A DNA stretch of 64,000 nt, taken from a bacterium BRH_c32. Its GTDB lineage: Bacteria; Bacteroidota; Ignavibacteria; Ignavibacteriales; Melioribacteraceae. Shown piece after piece: positions 54,843-63,649 of this stretch (positions within the stretch are counted from its first letter, which is position 1; every line of letters starts with the position of its first letter). The notes beneath the pieces were generated by a model, which worked only from the letters and a program-made list of their open reading frames with translations, did no database searches and was not told where the DNA came from. The position numbers and the translations under genes were made by a program. Where the stretch lies: NCBI GenBank assembly GCA_001516025.1, contig LOEU01000037.1:62001-126000 (forward strand), in the 5' to 3' direction.

Positions 54843-56645
54843 TTAATTCAACAACATTAATTTTTGTACAGCACTTATATTATTGCCTTTGATTGAATAA
54901 AAATAAACACCTGAGCTAACTTTACTGCCGAATTTATTCATTGCATTCCATTTAACTGTATGAGAACCGGCATTTACATCACCAATTTCACGAGAATAGA
55001 TTTCCCTCCCGAGAAGATCATAAACAAAAAAATTAAGATTATCTTGATCCGGGAGATAATAATTAATGACTGTCTCCCCATTAAATGGATTAGGGAAATT
55101 TTGATATAACAGAAATTCAGATGGGATAACTGATGCTTCATCAACTGTGGATGGATTTGCCTCCTCAATTATTATTCCATTCAATACAGTATTTTCAATT
55201 TCTGAAGCAAATTGAATTTCGATATAATTTGTGTCAACTTGAAAATCTTTCACATCAATATCAAATGCAGCATTCTTACCCACTTTTTCAAAAATATCGA
55301 GATTATCATAAATCATTTTATGGTTTATTAATACATCAAATATTCTTTTCCCCTTTTCAGTGAAGTAACTTTCTGCAAACATCAATTTTATGTTATATTT
55401 CCCTTTCGGTACTCTAACGATATAATTAGGGATATAATAGGTTTCACTGCGATATATATGGTCGAGATCGGTATTGGTTATTTCTAAAGTGCCTGAAGCC
55501 ATTGCTTTTGTTCCATCGTAATAACCATATTCTTTGCTATTATCAAAATATTGATCAGGCAAAAATTCAGAATTACCTGTTCCACCTACATCAATTTTTA
55601 TAGGGAATGGTAATTGTTTTTCAACTTCCACTCTTCCTGATTTTGTGTCAAAATTTCCAAATATGTCTTTTATATTTCTAATGATAATAGTATATACAAT
55701 CTCTTTTTTTAATCCGGTTACATCTAAAAGTGCTCTTTTCATATCAGGTAATAAAGTTACTTTTTCAACTGTTACTCCGGGTATAATATAGTTTTCTTTT
55801 AATTCTGCCGAAGCTCTATCCACTTCTTCAGAGAATCTCATAAACACTTTCCCATTTTGCTGACGAGCTGAATGAATAACAGGAGGTTTTCTATCGATAT
55901 AACCAAGATTATTATTATCTGTAATACAAAGAATTAGTTTCCCATCTTTTATAACTGCATTTTCGGGAGTCATGTTAACGTTATTTCCATCCCAAGTATG
56001 AGTTGCTTTTTGCCATCGGTTTTCATCGAATGTATCAAATTCATCAGCCCATTCTAAATTGAAATTATTATTTGATCCCGAATTACCTGCTCCCGGTTTA
56101 TAAGAATAATACTTAACCCAATCATAATATGCGAAACCGGGAAGATGTTCTTCTTTAAATTCACCAACCCAATTAGTATAAGCAGGCAGCCAGACATTCA
56201 TCATAATTTTTTGAGGTCTTGTCAACTGTTTAATGAAATCACCGGTTTGTCTATAAACTTCTTTATTATCAATAAACCATGCTACATAATCAGGAGTCCA
56301 TTCAAATGCATACTCGTGATAATCATCTGCAGGATTAAAATCAACCCATTCATGTCTTACATGATTTCCTGCACTGCTATTAAGAATTGTATTAAACTGT
56401 ACTTCGTTTGAATATCTTCCAAGAATTTCGACATCAATTTCATTCCAAAATCGATCTACGCTTGTTTGTTCGAAATAAGTAAATAGTGTTGAAAGTGTTC
56501 CATCTTTTTCCATACTCTTAAGTTTGGTCTCGAATCTTCCATATTTATAAGCTTCTTTTGATCTGTATTCGGCACCTTTATAATTCTTTTGAGCACTTAA
56601 GGAAATAACTGCTAACAGAGATATTATAAATATTTTCTTAATCAT
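54843..56645 (-). CDS. circularly permuted GH16 beta-glucanase with malectin and T9SS domains
   Basis: A 600-residue secreted endo-beta-glucanase. The N-terminal GH16 part (residues about 20-180) holds the catalytic WNEIDVEILG with Glu69, Asp71 and Glu73. Residues about 196-250 (LEWADEFDTFDENRW, GNNVNMTPENAVIKDGKL) are the strands that normally open a GH16 fold, so the domain is circularly permuted. The order and sequence match the Fibrobacter succinogenes 1,3-1,4-beta-glucanase. An Ig-like domain (about 254-345), a malectin-like domain (about 350-500) and a T9SS sorting domain (QNFPNPFNGETVI, FFVYDLLGREIY, GVYFYSIKG) follow. Mixed-linkage glucan or a similar beta-glucan is the probable substrate. 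It is first in its operon after a terminator. Confidence 0.92.
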   Translation of the reverse strand: MIKKIFIISLLAVISLSAQKNYKGAEYRSKEAYKYGRFETKLKSMEKDGTLSTLFTYFEQTSVDRFWNEIDVEILGRYSNEVQFNTILNSSAGNHVRHEWVDFNPADDYHEYAFEWTPDYVAWFIDNKEVYRQTGDFIKQLTRPQKIMMNVWLPAYTNWVGEFKEEHLPGFAYYDWVKYYSYKPGAGNSGSNNNFNLEWADEFDTFDENRWQKATHTWDGNNVNMTPENAVIKDGKLILCITDNNNLGYIDRKPPVIHSARQQNGKVFMRFSEEVDRASAELKENYIIPGVTVEKVTLLPDMKRALLDVTGLKKEIVYTIIIRNIKDIFGNFDTKSGRVEVEKQLPFPIKIDVGGTGNSEFLPDQYFDNSKEYGYYDGTKAMASGTLEITNTDLDHIYRSETYYIPNYIVRVPKGKYNIKLMFAESYFTEKGKRIFDVLINHKMIYDNLDIFEKVGKNAAFDIDVKDFQVDTNYIEIQFASEIENTVLNGIIIEEANPSTVDEASVIPSEFLLYQNFPNPFNGETVINYYLPDQDNLNFFVYDLLGREIYSREIGDVNAGSHTVKWNAMNKFGSKVSSGVYFYSIKGNNISAVQKLMLLN

Positions 56646-56671
56646 AATTACCTAATATTATTTAAAAATAA

Positions 56672-56693
56672 GGGTGAGGCTGAATCCTCACCC
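56672..56693 (-). terminator. intrinsic terminator after PorV-like gene
   Basis: On the minus strand an 8-bp perfect stem (GGGTGAGG at 56672-56679, CCTCACCC at 56686-56693) with six-base loop is followed by TTATTTTTAAA. It separates the TonB-receptor unit from the GH16-GH3-permease operon. Confidence 0.85.
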
Positions 56694-56730
56694 ATAAAGG
56701 GAATAAAGGGAAATGGAGAAACACCATTTA

Positions 56731-57765
56731 TCAGAACATAACAGTAAGTGAAAATTTCTGTACATCTTTCAATCTTCCAAAATCAGAATAAGAATAGTCT
56801 ATTTTGAATGTTAGATTACCTAATAACATCTGCTTGATACCAACACCAACAGCAAATGATTCTTCTGAATCTTCTAAGAATATAGATTTCATACCACCTC
56901 TAATAGAAAACATATCATTAAAGGTATATTCTCCACCAACATTTAGACTTTCATAGTCATCACTAGGATGCATTGCATCAACTGCTAAAAGAAGTCTATG
57001 CATATCCGACTTGATTACATCATAAGCTAATCCGACACGGAAATTTAATGGTAATTCCCATTCATCAGTCTGCAAATAAGAAGGAATATTTCCATTATTT
57101 CCTGATGAAGTAGGATCAGGATCATATAGCACCAAAGATGATGTACCGTCAAGTTTCATCTTAGTACCGAAATTAGATATTGACATAGCTAAGACAATTC
57201 CATCAAATGGAGTTACATAGGTAACACCCATATCGATAGCAAAAGCCGAAGCTGACATTTTCCAAATTGATTGTTGGATAAATTTAGGATTAAAACCAAT
57301 TGAGAAATTCTCTGTTAAGGAAATGGCATAACCCAAGCTTATGACAACATCATTAGCTCTAAAAGTTTCTCCGGTTCCCTCAGGTTCATCAATCGTTCTT
57401 ACTTTCATTTCATCCATTTCTGAAGAAATGAAACTTACACCAAGTGCGCCATAATCGCCAAGATTATAAGAAGCGGCGAAGAAATTGTAATTAATATCCG
57501 CAATCCAATTAGTTCTTTCAAAAGTAACGGCAGTGCCGGCAACTTTAGTAAGCCCTGCCGGATTCCAGAATAAAGCACTTGGATCATCTGCTACGCCGAC
57601 ATAAGCGTTTCCCATACCGCTTGCTCTGGTACCTTGTGCAATGGAAAGGAACGGAGCGGCGGTGGTGCCTTTCTTAGAAACATTCGATACTATATCTTGC
57701 TGAGCATTTATAGTAAATACAAATGTTAAAAGAATTAAAACTGCTTTTATAGTAATTGCTCTCAT
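56731..57765 (-). CDS. PorV/UPF0164-family outer-membrane protein
   Basis: A 344-residue predicted outer-membrane barrel related to PorV. The family opening is seen after the signal peptide: APFLSIAQGTRASGMGNAYVGVADDPSALFWNPAGLTKV. The rest is amphipathic strands ending FSLTVMF, with a C-terminal Phe. It shares the N-terminal pattern with the porV gene at 35 kb but lies with a TonB receptor and a T9SS-sorted protein, so it may serve this locus. It need not be part of the general secretion complex. An SD GGAG precedes the ATG. It could be a cargo-specific shuttle or a fatty-acid-type porin; sequence alone does not decide. Confidence 0.78.
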   Translation of the reverse strand: MRAITIKAVLILLTFVFTINAQQDIVSNVSKKGTTAAPFLSIAQGTRASGMGNAYVGVADDPSALFWNPAGLTKVAGTAVTFERTNWIADINYNFFAASYNLGDYGALGVSFISSEMDEMKVRTIDEPEGTGETFRANDVVISLGYAISLTENFSIGFNPKFIQQSIWKMSASAFAIDMGVTYVTPFDGIVLAMSISNFGTKMKLDGTSSLVLYDPDPTSSGNNGNIPSYLQTDEWELPLNFRVGLAYDVIKSDMHRLLLAVDAMHPSDDYESLNVGGEYTFNDMFSIRGGMKSIFLEDSEESFAVGVGIKQMLLGNLTFKIDYSYSDFGRLKDVQKFSLTVMF

Positions 57766-57782
57766 TTTTATTATCTCCGTCC

Positions 57783-60700
57783 CTATTTAATTATCGCAAA
57801 TTTGCCAATATATTCACCTACTCCGGGAGCATCAACATGATATATATATATACCATAAGCTATATCCATACCATCCTCAGTAACAAGATCCCATGTTAAA
57901 GAACCATTTTCAGGTCCTGAATTTTTGGATAGTGTTTTTACTAATGCTCCTGTAACCGTGTAGATCCTAATAGTACAAACTGCCGGTAAATGAATAAAAT
58001 CAAGCCTTCTTTCGCCACGACCGGTTTGACCGAAGTTCCTCTTCTCCCATCCTGCTGCACTTATATATGGATTAGGAACCACAGCAATATTGCTCATAAC
58101 ATCCGATGCTAATTTTGAATCAACTTTTGCAGATTTAGTTGAAAATTCAAAATAGTCTCCTTTCATAAATGGTTTTTTTGTGGTAATCCTAAAAATATCA
58201 CCTACAACCGGAGGACCCCAGTTACCGCCCGGATCTTGATAAGTAATTTTCCATGTTAGTTTATAAGCATTTCCAACATATTCTATAATTACTATATCAT
58301 CACCTATACCAAACTGTTTATCTTTATTGTTATCCAATACTTCGGCTTGAACAATATCGCCGCGTGTAGTATTCATAACTTTAAATGGAACTTTGATTTT
58401 TGTAAATGGTGTTAATGGTCTATCAGCTTCAGGAACCCAAGTAATTTCATAATTTGAGGGCCAAGCTACGTTTCTTATTGGCGAACTCGCATCAGGCATT
58501 ACTTCAACAATTACATTACTGAAACCTTTAACCCATCCGGTTTTTTCAAGATCGACAACTACTTTTTTATCGTTATTGACTTCAACAGCCAAACCATCAA
58601 ACGGAGGACTGAATTTACCAAGACCAATATCAGCAGAATCGATTCTTGCCTCAATTGTATCTGTTACTCCATTTAGATTTCTTACAATTGCATAAGAAGT
58701 AGTTTTATAATTGGGAACTTCTCCGCCTGATCTAAATAGAATCTTATAAGTTGCATTTTCTTGGATTTGAGCAGGATTTAGTGCAGATATATTAATTGAG
58801 CCAGTACCCACACCTTCTTTAACTGAAGTAGTTTCACCAACAATCTCAGGAGGGATATATCCGGCAACAGGGGCATTTGGAATTACTACCGCACAGTTAA
58901 TATCTACAAATTTAATATTGCCAACAAGGTCTTCAGAAATAATTTTTGTAGTTTCTGAAGGTAAAAGCCCTTTGGTACCAAACATTGGGTCACCCTGATC
59001 ATAAGCTACTATTGCATAATAATATCTTATACCATTAGTAACGGTAGTATCGACATAAGAATGCTGTAATCCGGTATCACTTCCTCTCCAGAAATGAGCA
59101 CCATTAATACCAACCGGATCAGGACCTTTAATACCATTTTTAAGATCGAATTGTGCTATCGGTTTCCAATATTTCGGTTCACCTTTAGAATCTGTGATTA
59201 ATTTTATATCTGTAAATTGAGGTTCAGTTGAACGATAAATTAAATATCCTTCAAAATCTTTCTTATATCCCAAGAAAGGATCAACTGATTGTTCAGAGAT
59301 ATCATCCCAATAAAGAAAAACTTTTTTATCACTTGCAATTGCTGTTAATGTCGCTTTAAGTGGCGGTTTAGCAAAATTATAATTTGCATTATAAATCTGC
59401 TGAACTGTTTCTTTATTGAAAATCAAATCCTCTAAATCAGAGCCAAAAAGTAATGCCATAGAAAATCTTTCTCTACGATATTGCTTGATTGGGAAAGGAC
59501 CAGAACCAAAAAGCATCTGTATGTTTGAATTTTGGAGAAGGGTATCAAAACTATTATAATTCATTTTTCTCCAAACCACTTCATCATTTTTAGGCCAAAC
59601 AGAATTTGGGCCTTTATTAGATAGACGTTCGATAACCAAACTGGTAAGTCCAATCTGATCCGATTCATCTTTATCGGTAGCATCGAAATTTGGTTCACCG
59701 GCAGTAGGGATTCCATCACCTTCGCCCTGATCAGGACCTGCATATTGCAAATCGAAAGGACCCACACCATCTTTACCAACGTCATTATTTAGTGGTTCGT
59801 TATCTTCCGGATCCCATTTGCCATTGCCGTTAAGGTCCGTAAATGTCAACCAATCGCCATCGTTATCGATACCGTCATCTCTTCTTTCATCTGTTAAGCC
59901 GTCTAAATCATCATCAATACCATTGAAACCATCACCGGGACTTTCAAGAAATGCATATCCGACATAACCGGTTTTCCAGTTATCAGGTGGTGCTTTTCCA
60001 TCTTTATCAAATGCATATGCGATATCTCTTATTATATCATAAGAAGCATTATCATCACCATTATCATTGACACCGCCCACACCGGTATCACAATAGAAAC
60101 CGAAAAAAGTGGTATCATAATCAGCATCTGCTAAATTAATTATATCATAATGCCAAAAGATAATATCCTCAGCTAATACATGAGACCATTGGAAACCTCT
60201 TACTTCAACTCTATATCCAAGTCCCCCTCTATTTTGATCGGAAGCAACCGGGAAATAGCCATAAGGAGCACGAGTAAATTCTTTATCCTTAGAATCATCC
60301 ATTACATAGAATGTTTCGTAATCGGAATTAATAATTCCTCTTCCGAAATAACCAAACCAAAAGCCATCCCAAGTATTATCAATATTTGGAAGAACTTTAG
60401 GCCATACTTCCGGCCAGGTTAATTTCTTTCCGCTTATTGCAGGTTCTTCGGAATTAGCGGCTGCATATCCGGGTACAGGTTCATTAACCCATAAATCATT
60501 AGTTACAGGATCAAAATCTACTTCTTCACGATATGATGCTGCTACCGGGTGAATTAATTGTTTATTCATCGGAGCGATTACTGCCGATGTAAAAATTGGT
60601 GTTACACCATCTAAGTAATGATGATCACTACCTGCAGGCCATTCTCCGGATGGTCTATCCGGCCAGGTTCCCACTTGCCCATCATTCCTAAAGATGGTTC

Positions 60701-60848
60701 TGATTAAATTACCATCCATTATACCTTTTTTTCGGTATGTCTTGTCTCCATAGGGCTCAGAACGATATTTCATTATCTGATCCTGTGATTGAGCAATTAG
60801 GATGGTAGAAAACAAAAAGAAAAGTATTACCAAATAATTGCGTTTCAT
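57783..60848 (-). CDS. large T9SS-sorted secreted protein, TonB-receptor partner
   Basis: A 1021-residue exported protein of unknown function with signal peptide (MKRNYLVILFFLFSTILIAQ). No catalytic motif is recognised. Residues about 300-400 hold Asp/Asn-rich calcium-site-like repeats (GIDDDLDGLTDERRDDGIDNDGD, DLNGNGKWDPED, given here in part). A fibronectin-III-like stretch follows (KVFLYWDDIS, GYLIYRS). It ends in a T9SS-type sorting domain (VVPNPYISAAG, CTIRIYTVTGALVKTL, GIYIYHVDA). The ATG at 60848 has GGAG six bases upstream and opens the signal peptide, so the longer start at 60866 is rejected. Between the TonB receptor and a PorV-like gene, it occupies the place where SusD normally sits. 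A ligand-binding partner role is inference. Confidence 0.75.
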   Translation of the reverse strand: MKRNYLVILFFLFSTILIAQSQDQIMKYRSEPYGDKTYRKKGIMDGNLIRTIFRNDGQVGTWPDRPSGEWPAGSDHHYLDGVTPIFTSAVIAPMNKQLIHPVAASYREEVDFDPVTNDLWVNEPVPGYAAANSEEPAISGKKLTWPEVWPKVLPNIDNTWDGFWFGYFGRGIINSDYETFYVMDDSKDKEFTRAPYGYFPVASDQNRGGLGYRVEVRGFQWSHVLAEDIIFWHYDIINLADADYDTTFFGFYCDTGVGGVNDNGDDNASYDIIRDIAYAFDKDGKAPPDNWKTGYVGYAFLESPGDGFNGIDDDLDGLTDERRDDGIDNDGDWLTFTDLNGNGKWDPEDNEPLNNDVGKDGVGPFDLQYAGPDQGEGDGIPTAGEPNFDATDKDESDQIGLTSLVIERLSNKGPNSVWPKNDEVVWRKMNYNSFDTLLQNSNIQMLFGSGPFPIKQYRRERFSMALLFGSDLEDLIFNKETVQQIYNANYNFAKPPLKATLTAIASDKKVFLYWDDISEQSVDPFLGYKKDFEGYLIYRSTEPQFTDIKLITDSKGEPKYWKPIAQFDLKNGIKGPDPVGINGAHFWRGSDTGLQHSYVDTTVTNGIRYYYAIVAYDQGDPMFGTKGLLPSETTKIISEDLVGNIKFVDINCAVVIPNAPVAGYIPPEIVGETTSVKEGVGTGSINISALNPAQIQENATYKILFRSGGEVPNYKTTSYAIVRNLNGVTDTIEARIDSADIGLGKFSPPFDGLAVEVNNDKKVVVDLEKTGWVKGFSNVIVEVMPDASSPIRNVAWPSNYEITWVPEADRPLTPFTKIKVPFKVMNTTRGDIVQAEVLDNNKDKQFGIGDDIVIIEYVGNAYKLTWKITYQDPGGNWGPPVVGDIFRITTKKPFMKGDYFEFSTKSAKVDSKLASDVMSNIAVVPNPYISAAGWEKRNFGQTGRGERRLDFIHLPAVCTIRIYTVTGALVKTLSKNSGPENGSLTWDLVTEDGMDIAYGIYIYHVDAPGVGEYIGKFAIIK

Positions 60849-60869
60849 TATAAACTCCATTTTCATGTA

Positions 60870-63542
60870 TTAAAATCCTACATTGAATCCGACACTTATT
60901 CTTCGTGGTGAAGAATATAATGTAGGATTTTTTACGTAATCATCAATTGTATTAAGACCAATAACCGGTGAAGCAAATTTTGTATTCAAATCTGTCGTTG
61001 CTCTTCCTGTAGATCCATATACACCATATTCATTGGCAATATCGAATAAGTTATATACGAGTAAGAAAGCACTAAAATCTAGTCCGAAAATTCTGAAATT
61101 TTTATTTGCTCTTAAATCCACATTCATGGTTGTAGGTTTTCTGCCGCCATTTTCAAACCTTACACCTTGAGAATATCGTGGGTCTTCTGAATAAGGCATA
61201 CCTGAACCATACGAGAAAACCATACTTGCTGTCCAATCCCGTGGATCGCCTACGGTTAATGATAAATTAACTGTATGACTTTGATCCCAATTAAGTGGAA
61301 CAGTTTTTTTGGTTACTTCTACAGGTGGATCAGAAGCATTATTATTATATACTGTCATTGGATCAGAAGCATTGCCCGCAGCTACTTGATATGTATAATC
61401 TACTTTCGCACTGAAGTAATCAGAATATCTTTTATCAAGTGTAAGAATTAACCCTTTTACGTTACCATAATCTCTATTAACATATCGACCATAAATAAAC
61501 CCTTCATAAGTACTTTTTATTTCCATACCGAGAAGATTACGAATATCAGAATAATAGAGAGTTACGTCAACTGAAACATTCGGGAATACAACTTGTTGAA
61601 GACCAAGTTCATATTTAACAGTTTTTTGTGCTTTAAGCTCAGGATTACCAACAATTGATGATAATGAAGTAGTTTGATCAATTATGTAAGCATAATTAGA
61701 GTACAAGTTTTCAAATGTAGGAATCTGGAAAAAGTGTCCATAAGAAAAGTGAATAGCACCTTTATCAGAAATAGGGAAAGAAACACCAAGACGAGGGCTA
61801 AATTGATATTCGCCTTCAGAACTTCTTTTCGTATTTGCATTTGGGAAGTTGGGATTATTCAATGGATTTCTTAAATCTACAGGCAATTCGGTTTCTGCGC
61901 TAAAATAATCATATCTGATACCTGCATTAATAATCATGATATCATATTCCATCTTATCTTGAATGAAAGCAGAAATTTCGATAGGACGGCGAGTATATGT
62001 GCCATTAAATTTTGTATTTTCAGCACTATATCCTAAAGTAAAAATCGGTTGATTCAATGAATCCAATTGCCCTTCTGTTAAATTTCTTATAGAACGGCTG
62101 TGGTTATATAGTTCATGAAATCTTCCTTCGACTCCAAGTTTTACTTTATGCTCTTTAGATAATTGTGATTCTATATTCCATTGAGCTAGTAATGTATTAG
62201 TATGTCTCGAATATCTATCAGATTCATTTCCGCCGGAATTAAATGTATATCCTGTAATCGGAGTACCTTGATTAGGCTCTACATAACGAGGATCATAAGG
62301 ATCCGCATATAAATAGCCCCAATACTTATGTACGTTATTCGATATTTTTAATGTAGAATATGTACTTTGTGTTGGATAGAAAGATATTTGAATATTATTG
62401 ATCGTATTTGTTCTATAGTGATTTTTTATAGCATCAGGAGTTTGTCTATAAGCATGATTATAATATTTATTCCAGTTATCATCCCAGAAAATGCTATAAC
62501 TAAATCTCCAATTCTCTAAACTGTAACTAATTTTCCCGTTTAGAGATAATTTATCTCCGGGATTCATAGGCACATATTCCCCGTCTCCGGTATTTCTATT
62601 TATATAGAAAGTCGGGTCTTGTGGATTTGGAAATATTGGTCTATCATCACTCGTATTGAATACTCTCTTACCATATAAATAACCATCATCTTTGTAGTAT
62701 CTTCCGGTAACAAAGAACGTTAAATTATCAACTAATTTAGTAGGACCGCCAAAATTAAACTGAACATCTTTTGGTCCATCTGCATTAATTTTATTCAAAT
62801 TAGGAAAAAAATCTGAACGGTTTGAAAGATAACTTCCAACATAAGCAGAGACAGAACCTTCATATTTAGAACCGCCATCTTTAGTAACAATATTAACGAT
62901 GCCGGACATTGCCTGTCCATATTCTGCATTAAAAGTACCGCTTATAACTTCCATTTGACGGATAGAACTATTTTCAACTTCAACTGACATTCCACCATTA
63001 AAAACGTCTGTAACTGAAATACCGTCTATTAAATAAGCAACTTCATTAGAACGACCACCTCTAAAGTGACCGCCAACTACACCTGCTTGTAAATTAATTA
63101 CCTGATGAATATTTTCAACAGGCATCATTTTAATATCTTCAGCAGAAACAATTGCTGAAGAAGAAGTCAAATCTTTTGTAATAAGAGGCTGTTTGGCTTG
63201 GATAACGATTTCGCCAAGATTAATTGCGGTAGATGTTAATTCAGCATCAACCCTTGTGGTAAGATCAATTCTTACCATTACTCTTTCAATAGTAACTTTG
63301 TGATAACCAACGGAACTTATAATAACGGTATAATATCCGGGAGAGATATTATTAATGTAATATTCTCCTTCAAAATCGGTAGCAGCACCGAAATTGGTTC
63401 CTTGTAGAACTATATTTGCTCCAAAGAGAGGTTCTTTAGTTTCAGCATCAATAATTCTACCTGCAATTTTTCCGGTAGTGCCCGCAAAAACTGCTGTACT
63501 AAATAAGACTATTGCACAGAGTGCAAATATAATTCGTCTCAA
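60870..63542 (-). CDS. TonB-dependent outer-membrane receptor with carboxypeptidase-regulatory domain
   Basis: An 890-residue receptor for TonB-energised uptake across the outer membrane. After the signal peptide, a carboxypeptidase-regulatory-like domain (about 25-105; GKIAGRIIDAETKEPLFGAN, GYYTVIISSVGY) precedes the plug domain (about 115-225; VINLQAGVVGG, NEVAYLIDGISVTD, QMEVISGTFNAEYGQAMSG). A large beta barrel ends in VGFNVGF. This domain order is SusC-like, but no SusD gene follows. The start is a TTG at 63542 with GGAGG seven bases upstream; the only nearby ATG runs into a stop. Followed within about 20 bases by the T9SS-sorted partner. Glucan oligosaccharides are the inferred ligand. 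Confidence 0.93.
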   Translation of the reverse strand: MRRIIFALCAIVLFSTAVFAGTTGKIAGRIIDAETKEPLFGANIVLQGTNFGAATDFEGEYYINNISPGYYTVIISSVGYHKVTIERVMVRIDLTTRVDAELTSTAINLGEIVIQAKQPLITKDLTSSSAIVSAEDIKMMPVENIHQVINLQAGVVGGHFRGGRSNEVAYLIDGISVTDVFNGGMSVEVENSSIRQMEVISGTFNAEYGQAMSGIVNIVTKDGGSKYEGSVSAYVGSYLSNRSDFFPNLNKINADGPKDVQFNFGGPTKLVDNLTFFVTGRYYKDDGYLYGKRVFNTSDDRPIFPNPQDPTFYINRNTGDGEYVPMNPGDKLSLNGKISYSLENWRFSYSIFWDDNWNKYYNHAYRQTPDAIKNHYRTNTINNIQISFYPTQSTYSTLKISNNVHKYWGYLYADPYDPRYVEPNQGTPITGYTFNSGGNESDRYSRHTNTLLAQWNIESQLSKEHKVKLGVEGRFHELYNHSRSIRNLTEGQLDSLNQPIFTLGYSAENTKFNGTYTRRPIEISAFIQDKMEYDIMIINAGIRYDYFSAETELPVDLRNPLNNPNFPNANTKRSSEGEYQFSPRLGVSFPISDKGAIHFSYGHFFQIPTFENLYSNYAYIIDQTTSLSSIVGNPELKAQKTVKYELGLQQVVFPNVSVDVTLYYSDIRNLLGMEIKSTYEGFIYGRYVNRDYGNVKGLILTLDKRYSDYFSAKVDYTYQVAAGNASDPMTVYNNNASDPPVEVTKKTVPLNWDQSHTVNLSLTVGDPRDWTASMVFSYGSGMPYSEDPRYSQGVRFENGGRKPTTMNVDLRANKNFRIFGLDFSAFLLVYNLFDIANEYGVYGSTGRATTDLNTKFASPVIGLNTIDDYVKNPTLYSSPRRISVGFNVGF

Positions 63543-63609
63543 TTTGTGTCCTCCATTTATTAAAATATTTCATACCATCTTATCTTAACATCTGATTATG
63601 AAATCAAAA

Positions 63610-63639
63610 AGATGCAATCCTTTTTGAGGGATTGCATCT
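63610..63639 (-). terminator. intrinsic terminator after partial T9SS cargo gene
   Basis: An 11-bp perfect stem (AGATGCAATCC 63610-63620, GGATTGCATCT 63629-63639) with eight-base loop is followed on the minus strand by TTTTTGATTT. It closes the gene entering from the right edge and sets off the TonB-receptor unit, whose promoter must lie in 63543-63609. Confidence 0.85.
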
Positions 63640-63649
63640 AAAAAATCTT

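Noticed and set aside
57783-60848. SusD-like lipoprotein next to the TonB receptor
   Set aside because: The signal peptide has no lipobox, the length is about twice that of SusD and no SusD or TPR pattern was seen.
63592-63620. TTGAT-like inverted repeat with six-base spacer upstream of the TonB receptor
   Set aside because: The spacing does not match Fnr or Crp sites and it overlaps the terminator of the previous gene.
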